The notes beneath the pieces were generated by a model, which saw nothing but the letters and a program-made list of their open reading frames with translations, had not been told where the DNA came from and made no database searches. Both the position numbers and the translations under genes were made by a program. From Setaria digitata (Eukaryota > Nematoda > Chromadorea > Rhabditida > Setariidae): 64,000 nucleotides of DNA. Positions 51,177-61,934 of this stretch are shown piece by piece (the stretch's first letter is position 1; each line of letters opens with the position of its first letter). The stretch is taken from positions 1-64,000 of the forward strand of contig RCAB01000190.1 of the NCBI GenBank assembly GCA_003640385.1, read 5' to 3'.

Positions 51177-54100
51177 TTACAGCCGTAAAGAAAAAAAAAA
51201 CTCTAAAACAGCGATCCTGCAATGAATTTCTGAAACATACTCATAACCACATTGTTCAAGCCACTGTATAACAGCTGGCTTAATTTTTGCTTGCCCACAG
51301 TTTAATTTCCCATACCCGGTTAGAACAACAAGTTTCTTCCCGGATCGTCCATGTCGAAGCTCTGGAGGTCCTAGAAATCATTCCAATTTAGAATAGAAAA
51401 AATGTACGGTTAGAATTACCAGAATTTTTTTTTTACTTCAGAAAAAGGAATTTCTTGCGTCAAAAATTCTTTGCGTTCTTATGCTGCTGTCTGCAATACA
51501 GATCGAAATTAATAGACGCTTTTCTGTTAGAAGCGTTTAAACAATTCACGCCATTTAAAAACATCTGATATCCAATTCGAAAAATTTCCAGTAAGCGAAT
51601 GCTCTCTTCAAACATATTAGTGAAGAAGAATAATAACAGATTTACTATCTGCGGCGTGTAGCTTTGCTTTGAGAAGTTTGATAGCAAACTGGACGTCCAT
51701 ATAATGCAAGTCGATGAACAAACTGGATGAATTGGCTTCAATTAATCGCTCATTAAGCTCTGCCACACAATCTCTTGCTTTTTTCCCGCATTTTTGAGCC
51801 TGGAAGTTAACACCAACTAAAAGGGAATAAAATAACGTTTTGCAACGGCATACTGATCCATTTACAGCTCTCAAAGAAAAAAGAAAGAAAAAAAAGGATA
51901 AGTCAGATCCAAAAACTATTCAAGAATAATCTTCAAACAAAACAGTCAAACACATTCATGTTTGCAGCATTTCTAAGTTTTTGCAATCATTGATAAGCCT
52001 TATTGATTAATCAAATATAACAGTATCATTTTTTCACTTTTCATTGTATCATCCTGAATGTTTTTCAGGCCAATAGAATTGCAACGTATTAAAACAAAGC
52101 TTCAATTTTTGGCGTGTCTTTTACAGAAATTTGTGCAAATTACCAATTAGGCAAATAGCATTTGAAGAGCTAGCGTAGATCAAAAAAAAAAACATTCCAT
52201 TGAAAAGAATCTCACTGCGAACTATTTTTGTGCGGAAAATTGTATTTCGTTTAAAAACTTGAAAAGCGACTAATTACTCACCTCACCAATATAAAACATT
52301 TTAGCCGCAGGCTCCCGTTGATTATTAGCCCGTAGCATCATCTCATGCTTTTGCTTATTCCATCTGTCCGCTTCCTCCCGCAGTTCACAAACATCCTTGT
52401 GAGCTACTTCTAGATTTGGTTTTGAGGTCTACAAAACTACTATGAGGTTTTAAATACAATTTAGTTATATCAATTTCATCTCTTTTTCTTTTAATAACTC
52501 GAAACCTCATATTAGGAATAGATAATGTTCTTCATTCATTGAAACCTACCGATAATCCATCGAAAACACAATAGCGGGAAGAGGTTGCAGGCATACTGCA
52601 ATTATTAGACTGATTTATAGAAGAAACACTCTGAGACGGGTCAGTCGATGTTGCATGAACGTCTTCAATCCCATTTATGAAAAGCTCTAAAGTACTACGA
52701 GTAGCCTCTGCAGAAAATCTAAAATAAAGGATGGTTAGCTTGATCTATTCTAAATCCAACAATATTCGGATGCGTGCACGTGCTACATCATCGTTGAGTT
52801 CAGAAACGATATTATTTCTATAGACATTTATTAGCAGTACACTATTAGCAACTGCCAGAAATCAGATAAACAAAAGAATGTATTATCATAAAAATTACTG
52901 ATTATCACGGAAACATTCTGCAATCCGCTGCCGATCAATTCCTGTATAATCCTTTATCAGTGCGTTTAGTTGCAATCTCTCAGCAATACTCATATGCTTA
53001 CCATTTCCCTGAAATATTATTACAACACCGAAAGAGTTTCAATGATAATGCAATCAGCTTCCTTTTTCTTCGAGATTCAATTTGCATATATGCAATTAAA
53101 ATTAAGGAACTGCAACAAAGGAAAGGAAGGTTCTTATTGCACTGGGTGAAACATATGCAAATTTAGAAAACTTGGTTTTGAATACAAGTAACTGACCTAA
53201 AAAAAAAAAGGAAGGAAGAAGAATAAAATAGTAGGAAACGGAAGTAAATAAATTATTAACATATAATTACCAACCAAAGAAATATTTGATGTTAGTTCTT
53301 GGTCTTGCAACATTCGCGCTAATTCTTCATCAGAATTAGTCGGTACAGAAAAACCGAAATTCTTTTTTCCAAAACCATTATCTACTGCAATTATAATCAT
53401 AAATCCAGAAATGAAGTGCTAACTCCATCTGTCTACACATCTACCGATGTAATTTTTTTATTTTCCTATAATCATTCCATAAAACTCCAAAGCAAGAATT
53501 TACTAGCTGCTATTATTATTGTTCAGAAATGCTACGTGAAGCAAAAAACAAAGCAGCTATGCAGCTCTTTAAACATATTAAATAAATCTTGAAAATAAGT
53601 TGCTATAGAATAAGGCTTGTTGGTGATGTGGAATTATGAAAAAACTGCTACACTGTTCGAGACTTGGTCTTTAATGAAACTAGAAATGCAACAGTGAGCC
53701 AGCAGCTCAGCAGAAACATGGAGAATTTTTAAGAAATCGAAGCGAAATACAGTTCGAATAATAGAAATCAGATCGATTTAAATTTTTGGATCGTGGACAA
53801 AAGTTTTAGCGAATATCTGTGATAAAATTTGCTATAATTTATGCTATTGTGTTATAAATTCTTTTCCTGATTGGAAAAACCTTTCTGTGAAGGTTTCTAG
53901 TTTCAATAGTTATAAAGCCTGAGAATTAGCTGACATTTTCAACTCTTAGCTAAATTAGAAAAACATTCAAGCGCACTACTTTACAATACATTATTAAATT
54001 CAAATATTACATTTTCCTAAACTGTTTGACGAAATTAAGTTTTCAGGGGATCAATACGTTACATTTCACTAAGAAAAAAAAACGCGAAAATTTTGTAGAA

Positions 54101-57100
54101 TTCTTTTGACATTAGTTTTATATTGCTTGGTTAGTATTATGAACTTTTCTTTAAATTAACATTTAAACAAAATTATTTAACGTTTTAGAAAACTACTAGT
54201 AATATCACGGAGAAAAAGAAAAACTCGTTTACATAAGCGAAAGTAAAACTTCATGATAACACTCATGCGGAACTATTAAGAAAGTGGACCTCGTATGCTT
54301 ATTAGATTGAGAAATTATCAAGCACTGCAAAGGTAATTATCTTAGGATCGATGTAGATCTAAAGGATATTTCGAGTAGGAAGAGGGGAGGGGAGAAAAAT
54401 TTTCTATGAAACATCACAAAAGGATTAAAGTACATAGAGCAGCAATAAATGAAAAAGTAATCCCAGATGACCATACGCAATAATAATTAGCGAAGGAAAA
54501 AATACCTTCGTTTTCTGCCGTTGGTATACCTTGCCAGTAAAGATAAATTCGCCGCCAAAGCCACATCGGCAGATCAACGTAAGTTTTTATAATAGCAGTA
54601 TTTTCACCATCACCTTGGAAGGATGCTATATCACTTAAAAATATGGGAAAAATTTTAAAGGCAAATTTTCGTCCCTTAAATTTCACAATTCAACGTCCAT
54701 CTAATTGGTGACACGTCAAAAAAGTAAATGTGATGTCGAAGTAAAATTTTTTGGTGCCGTATTTCTTACGATGTCATATTAATTAAATCAAACGAAAAAC
54801 TCAGAGGACAAGAGACCACTGCTGAACAACTTAGAAGAAAATTAGCAGGAAATTATAACCTTACATGCTACAAATTTCATTACTTTTAAAAGAAAAAGAA
54901 TACCAAAAAGTTGAGTAAGATGCTCCATCATATCAACTGATATCTCCATTCTGTAATACCCCTGTGGCACAGGTTCTGGGGCAGGAAACTGCATGTAGGT
55001 ACAAGGAGCCAATTTTTGCGCCACCGCATTACTGATTTCTAACGTTGGTGATGAACTGTTTTCACTGATTCCTTCAGATTCTGTATCATCCCACCAGTAA
55101 AACGTTCTCGACAATGGCTCTGCCTCAATATTTTTATTCTGAAATTTCTTCCAGTATACAATACAAAGTCGAATATACAGTACAAAGAAAAGTAAAACGA
55201 AAGGAAACGATCAGAAATATAATGTAAATAGTATAATTAATAGAGAGAAAAAATTTCTTGGGCTCTCCCCATACGTAGAGTCTCAAATTTCGAAATATTT
55301 CGACATTTTCACAGCAGTACCTACGATTAGAGTACTTGTTTATAATCGAAGACGATAAATATAGAAGACTGTAAATTTTTGAATCTACAACGAAAAGAAC
55401 TGCATACTCAACACTAAATACTACAGTCACTTCCTATGGTAAAAAAAAAAAGGAAGAAAATCCCAATATTAAAAAATCCTTTCAAAATAAGCTAAAAATC
55501 TTTTTAGGAATTTTCATCACAACTAGTTCGGCAAATAATCATACAAGAGGCGCATTAAATGAATAACTATTCACACGTTAGACGATGCTTACATCTATGT
55601 TTCAGTTTTGATTACATTTTCACGAATGAAAATTGAAAAAAAAAGGATAACATGCATCGCCAAGCTGAGCCGAAATATCCATATGTGCATTCATTTCCCT
55701 GAGTAATATCACTGCATTATTTAATCCAGCTATCTCTAATATGTGCGATAAATCGAAGGCTTTTTCATTAGGAAATAACGCCAAAAGAATGTCAATATCA
55801 GATGGAACAATACCATCACTAAAAAAAGAAGTGTCAATAAAGCAAGTAGTGAAAAAAATAACGATAAATACAACAAAACAGGCATCGATATTTTGAGTGA
55901 AAAGAGTATTATTCCAATAGTACTAAAGATAGATAAAGATCGAAGTATATAAAACATTATGAGACCTAAAGATTATTGGCTATCAAACATAACATAACAT
56001 TTTAGTAAGGCAGAAACAAGAGAACTAACCCAGCTTGAATAGCTTTGCCTCTCATTTTCTTTTTATCACTATGTTCAAAATCATGCAGCATTGTTTCCCC
56101 GAAAAATTCATAGTTAGTAGATGATGATGAATCTAACAGCTCAAATATTCGAATCAAATCACTAGTCTGACAACCAACTGTGCGCACATTTTTTACATAA
56201 GTCTGAAATTTATCCATAAATTAAGCCACTGTCTGAGTAATATTAATACAAAAGCAAAGACAATCGCTCAGAACAAATCAGCTTGCAGTAAAAAATTAGT
56301 GAAAGTTGTGGAAGGATTGTGATTTGGAATAGTATCAAACGAAGTTTTTTCTACGACCCGATTTCTAGGCTTCTCATCATTAATTTGAACTGTCAGGTCA
56401 AGAAAGAAAAATCCAGGAAAGCATCTCAATCAATTTAATCGTGTAAAAAAAAAAAAAAAAGGATAAATTTTTACTTCACTATTATGCAATACAAAAGATT
56501 TCCTGCAAGAACCATAAAACAAAGGAAAAAAAAGTGAAACCTGAGATGGAATTAAAGAAAACAACTGTTCAGAATTTTTCGTTTCAGAAGAACTGTTTTT
56601 TAAAAGCGGACTTGGAGACGAAATTTTCAACAAATCCACTACTTCACATAATGCCGATTGATAATCAACTGATGGCGATAGAGTAGTCTTTTTGATTTCT
56701 TCCTTTTCCAGTGTTTTTGCTACAGCTGCTGCATGACCCAGCAGAGATGAAGGCCAAAAACTACATGCTAAAATACAAGAAAGATCATTCAAACAAGTCC
56801 ACTCTACCTGTGATAATCAAAACAGTCAACAGCGCTCAGCTTCGATTAATGTTTTATTTATGCTACATTTAGCTTACTAAAAAATTGAAATGAAGAAATC
56901 ATCATTAAAATTTCAGTAAAGCAAGAAATCCCACCACTGAATCTAACATCAGGATCTGACCAAAAAGTTTGAAATTCTGCCGAAATGTCAGACGAATTAC
57001 ATAAACTGCGCGCAATAATGGAAGTGTATGCATTTAAACCAAAGAAAAATAAGGCTAGGTAAAGCCAAAGAGAGGATTTCAATCTCAGTGAAAACCAGTA

Positions 57101-59431
57101 TTTTACGTTATTAAACTATTAAACTGGCAAATATTCAAAGGTGATCATTAATTCCATTTAATCATTACATTAAGTCGTATTGCTCTTATGTAACCAAACG
57201 AATCAAAACGACGAAATTCTGACAATTACCTGGTTTAGAGGAATCCAGTGTAGATAACAACGAATTCATTGTATCATCATCGCTCTCGCTTTTGTCGGTC
57301 AGTGGGGGAATTATTCTGCAAATAATAATTTGCATTTAAAATCTGCGTTTATACTCCTAAAACTACAGTAAAACAAAACCCGTATGAAAACTGCTAAAAC
57401 AAGTAAATTCGTTCTCCTTATGCTTTTTCGGTCAGAATTTATGACTTTTATGATTTCCAAAAATGACATAATCTCAATTTCATAACAGTGTTAGTCCCGC
57501 TTCATCTTTACCATATTACCACTTAGCAAGCTTTCGGTTTGTCGTAGTTAACAATTAAAAACCCAGTTCATTACAGCGACTATCACAAAAATTGAAACAA
57601 GATTAACACTTTAAGCCGAATCATTCAGCATTTATAAAATACAGCAAGTTCCTGAATTCCACAATTTATTAATATTTTCATTTACCTCAATTGTGTAGGT
57701 TTTATTAGATCGCTTAATTCGACTTCTTCAAAACATTCAACCATATATGAAATTTTTTCTTCCGGCACAGAGTGCGCATTACGCCTGGAGTTAAATCAAC
57801 AATATGAGGTTGAACTAATCAGAAGAAAACACTCTTTTTAGGAAAACATCGACAATGAGGGAAAGGTCAAGCACAAATACCTGGCACACTCTTTTGCGTT
57901 TTTCTTCCACTCTGTTTCTGGTTCCACGAAATAAATTTCATATAAATTTTTCACGGCCTGTAAACTCACTGCTTAATCGTTTAATCATTGCCTCATTTTA
58001 CCCTTAATTAACAACATTCTTTTTTCTTTTCTGTTGTGGTGGAACGATTTCCACTTCGTGTTTCTAAGAAAGCAGATGCTACAAAATCATGAAATGTAAT
58101 ATTTCAAATATCCTACGTGACCATCTTTTCTCTTGTATTCTACCAGAACTCGGTCACAATTCCTGTGAAATATTTCTTTCCGAATAATCGGTAGAAATTT
58201 TGATTCATGGTTCGGTCCTTCGTTTTTAAAACATTTCTTTGAAGTTATTGAAGTTCCGGACATAACTGTATTTTTTTTTTTTAATTCTTAGTAAAAAAAA
58301 CTAACAAGGGTGACGTATGGTTTCATATGCGCTATAAATATGTTCGTATTGTCGATGATTACTGGCTTTACTCCATTCTGTATAGCGTCTTTCGCTAAAA
58401 TAAAGATATAGTTACATGTAAAAATTTGTAATTTTAAACAGTGGGTAGTTCAACTTTGAATACGACCACACTTTGCTGGTTAAATCATTTCTTTGTCGTA
58501 AAATTTCACTGCTTAGAAATATTCTTAAAATTCTTTGTAATTGTAACTTTGAGAACTATTACTCATTCAATATTTTATCCATTTTTTTTTTCGTCTTCAC
58601 TAATGAAATTGCGCTGTTCCTCTCTAAGGCTTCTAAGATCATTCTAATTATTGTCTGAAATTAAAACTTAGTAATTCTCAAATTTATTACTCATAGCTTC
58701 ATCTTAATTTGCTAGAATTTATCACTTTACACTTGCATTTATACATATTCATTTATCTTATATCTAAACAAGTTTATACAGCATTTTTTCTCTAAAAAAA
58801 AATACTAAAATCGCGCTGAGATAATAAAATAAAAAGATATCAAAACTAAAACAAAATGGCACAAAATTATAATGAAATATAAAACTGCAATTTCCCATAA
58901 AGCATATACCATCTTTCCAGTTTTTCTGATGATACTCCTCCAGTTTTGCAGGATCAAACTGATATATACCATTCTGCATGAAATATTTATCTGTGTTAAA
59001 AACTGCACCATTTGTTCCGGCTACTAAGTCGCTGCACAAAAAAAAAAAAAAATCTTACACTGTCTATAACATAAAATAAAATAAAAAATGAGCTAATCTT
59101 TAGCATACGTTGCATGAACTATTTATATATGCGGTTTATCGAACAAACTAATTCATAAGTAGTACAAATAAGCTCAGTTAAAATATACTTAGTAAGCTTA
59201 GAAATCACAACTCACTTTTGGCTATCTACTAAAATATTTACAAATTAACCGACAATTTAGCATTTATAAACCAATCAAAATTAATTTATACCTAGCTAAA
59301 GAAGATTTGCCAGATCCCGGAATGCCACGCATTATTATCATAATGTGATGACCATTCCGGATACATTTTCGAATATCTTTCAGGCTTGTTGTTGCTTCCC
59401 AGCATTGTTCGTGAATGCTTGGACTTACCAT
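51177..59431 (-). CDS. N4BP2-like protein: P-loop kinase, CUE, DUF1771 and Smr domains
   Basis: About 805 residues from 17 inferred exons: 59431-59292, 59031-58910, 58394-58306, 57957-57881, 57784-57686, 57315-57230, 56767-56541, 56202-56030, 55818-55652, 55138-54904, 54625-54506, 53384-53275, 53008-52899, 52718-52550, 52428-52282, 51799-51646, 51370-51177. The N-terminus is a polynucleotide-kinase-type ATPase: Walker A GIPGSGKSS, NTDKYF, YQFDPAKLEEYHQ, PVIIDNTN, MKPY, then YEIYFVEPETEWK. Near the C-terminus are a CUE domain (IAERLQLNALIKDYTGIDRQ, then CFRDNQFSAEAT), DUF1771 (CELREEADRWNKQKHEMM) and an Smr domain (FIDLHYMDVQFAIKLL, VVLTGYGK, AKIKPAVIQWLEQ). N4BP2 proteins are linked to nucleic-acid nicking and repair or RNA cleavage. 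The join 55652 to 55138 does not close in frame, so a small exon or another site is missing. The start codon overlaps a donor-like ATG|GTAAGT. Confidence 0.85.
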
Positions 59432-59445
59432 CTTCAATCATAAAT

Positions 59446-59610
59446 GCCGTCCTTTAAAATTAAGACTAATAAATAATAGCAATAATAGTAATAGTAATAA
59501 CAGTAATACTAATATCAATAACAAATTCGAAATAAGCGCAAACGTGTTACCATAACTTAAGCCAACGTAACAAGTCCAAGTACCAAGTACCAAACACCAA
59601 GCACCAAACC
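59446..59610. repeat. Degenerate short tandem repeats upstream of the N4BP2-like gene
   Basis: Bases about 59466-59525 are a degenerate TAA/TAG/CAA trinucleotide array. Bases about 59577-59610 are heptamers (GTACCAA, GTACCAA, ACACCAA, GCACCAA). The leucine-rich minus-strand open frame across this area is produced by the trinucleotide array. Confidence 0.75.
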
Positions 59611-60253
59611 ACCTGCCACAAACCATTTTACTTTACTTACGTTGTATCACTCTGTTGGTTCGTTGTGTCACTCTACACGTTCCAAATTTATATTTTTCTG
59701 CGTAATTTGAAAAGTCACGTGGTTGGTCTAGGATGTCTGCCCTAGTGGAACATGTAGGCTTGCGGAGGTTCCCAGTCTAGGAAGTTCCGGAAGGTTACGT
59801 GGTTGGTCTAAGGTCCCTGTTCTACTGGAACACATAGTTACATAGAAACGCCCAGTTAACGTGATCCCGTTGTTACGACGATATGCTGGTTGACCAGGTA
59901 TGATTCAAACGACAGAAATACTACTTTACAAGTAGATAATGTCGTTGTAATCCTGATGATGAATCATGTGATTGTTTGATTGTTGTGTACCCCATCTTGC
60001 ACTATCTCATTGTCATGTGTTGACACATAGTCTTGTCGCGTATTATTCCGTGGTGTTACAATTACGTGTTGCTTCACAGTCTTACGACCACGTGTTATTT
60101 TCTAGTCATATGCAGTTGCAGTTGTATCGTTCTGATGACACCTTTTGTATTGGTCAGTTGAAGCCTTCTGATAATATTAAGGAATGAATTTATAGGAATT
60201 TACTTAATTGTACTAATCTGGAATCATTACTGGTACCATTTTCGTACTTAACA
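59611..60253. promoter_or_regulatory. Divergent intergenic region with 80-bp tandem repeat
   Basis: It separates the start of the N4BP2-like gene (-) and the Sds3-like gene (+), so it probably contains both promoters. Two related units begin 80 bases apart: 59716 (CACGTGGTTGGTCTA) and 59796 (TACGTGGTTGGTCTA), each continuing with CTA(G/C)TGGAACA and, 55 bases on, CCCAGT. The first unit contains a CACGTG E-box (59716-59721). The region is less AT-rich than most of the window. Confidence 0.55.
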
Positions 60254-61934
60254 ATGAACTTTATTGGTGACATGGAGAATCTTCCACCTCCGAACGATGT
60301 TGAAAACACATACATGCGAAGGTTAATCATTCATTACTATTTAATTAGCGAAACGGCTGATTAATTCTTTTACGAATTGCTCATTTTTTTCCTGCTGTTA
60401 ATATGAGCCTTTAATGCAATAAACAAAATGGTGTTTTACGAACTTTAATGGACTATTTGAATCACTTCTTGAAATTTCTAAAGAAAAAATCAGCATACTG
60501 TTAGATTGAGTATTATTTTTAAGATTATAAGTTGTGGTTCTTGATGAGGAAATTATCATCCGACCAACCTTAATCGTTCGGTATTGTTTTATAATCATTT
60601 TTCTTTTTTTTTTTTTTTTAAGAATTATGTGTCAATATGCCGTAATATACAGGTTCTACCTCCAGAAACACGCTGAACTGGAAGTTGAAATGCAAAATTT
60701 ACGAGAGCTAAAACATCCGGAATATGTCAGTGCAATGCAGATTCTTGAGGAGCAATTTAGAACTGAGCTGGAGGCTGAAGAAATAGCTGATCAGGTTACG
60801 TTCACCTTTTCTTTTTATGATTTTTGCTTATGATTCGAAGGATGATGAACAATCTCTACAATGATTATTTCGTTGTGGACTCATTGATGACTTTTTTTTT
60901 CCATAAGGGTTGTTGCAATTGTTTTCACTTTTCAAACGTTTTGGAATGCTTTTTGAAATACAGCCGAAACTCGGATAGTAAGTTTGGGAAAGAATAACCC
61001 TCCTTTAAAGGCAGAACAACTTGGTTTTCTCGTTATTTGAAATGCTTGTTTCATACTTTTTACAAGAGTGACGAAGTACGATGACTTGATTGAGGTAATA
61101 AGGTAATTTTGCTGTAGTTTGCAAATGATCATTTTAATCGGCTATGCATATTTGTTAAACCAGGATCCAACGCTCGCGTGATGTTCTAGGGTTTTTAATA
61201 ACATGGATGTTTCTAGCTCGAAAAGGAACGCATTGAAGAACAATATGAACGGGAAAAAGAAGCAGCAGAAAGGGAACTCGAAGAAAGATTAACAGAACTT
61301 ATGGAGGCAATGATTCAAGAATGTGAGGAGCAGAAGAAAAAGATTGATCATGAATTTCATAATTCTGATATTTCTAGTGCGCCAACAAATGATTTTCCCA
61401 ACAAAAAAAGCCTTCGGAGGTAAAATTCTTTTGTGGTTTTTATATGAAATTAAAAGTTTTTGATAAAAAAGCAGAAATTTTTTTTTTAAACCAAAAAAAG
61501 GAAGAATTTTGTTTCATGGAGATAAGTTAGGCATCACGTAACACATTTATGAAACAGCAAAACTGATTTTCCTTCTTGCCTTTAATTTATCCTACAATTA
61601 TTTATTTTTCTGCGAAGTGTTAGTTTACAAAATTGTTGTAGGAGATAATCAAAAAGTAGTAAAGTAGAAAAATATTTCAAAAAAAAAAAAAAGGAGAATC
61701 TATAAATAATAAAACAATTTCGATGCATTGGCAATTTTGCAGTGCTACAGGATACCTAATTTCTCGTTTTTATTCATTACTTTTTGGTTTTTTAGACGGC
61801 CGAATGAGCCCACACCTTACAGCGAGAAACATATGCACTCCAAAACACGCCCGAACATTGCAGTTGCTCTCACTGACCAGGAGATTCAGGAAGATCTGCT
61901 GCTACTAGAAGAAGCTGAATCGAAAATAACGTAG
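60254..61934 (+). CDS. Sds3/SUDS3-like Sin3-HDAC co-repressor subunit (short form)
   Basis: Four inferred exons, all phases closing: 60254-60321, 60653-60794, 61217-61419, 61796-61934; 183 residues. The middle is a Glu/Lys-rich coiled coil (LEVEMQNLRELKHPEYVSAM, EQFRTELEAEEIADQLEKER, EREKEAAERELEERL), matching the Sds3-like domain that dimerises and binds Sin3. The end, SLRRRPNEPTPYSEK followed by ALTDQEIQEDLLLLEEAE, matches the SUDS3 segment with RRRPNDP and LTDEQIMEDL. Human SUDS3 is longer by well over 100 residues after this point; here the frame stops at TAG (61932-61934), so the C-terminal part is absent. The start could instead be the in-frame ATG at 60272. Role in histone deacetylation is by family. 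Confidence 0.82.

Noticed and set aside
59438..59626. Leucine-rich membrane-like open frame
   Set aside because: The leucine run is produced by the trinucleotide array at 59466-59525; no signal of a real gene.
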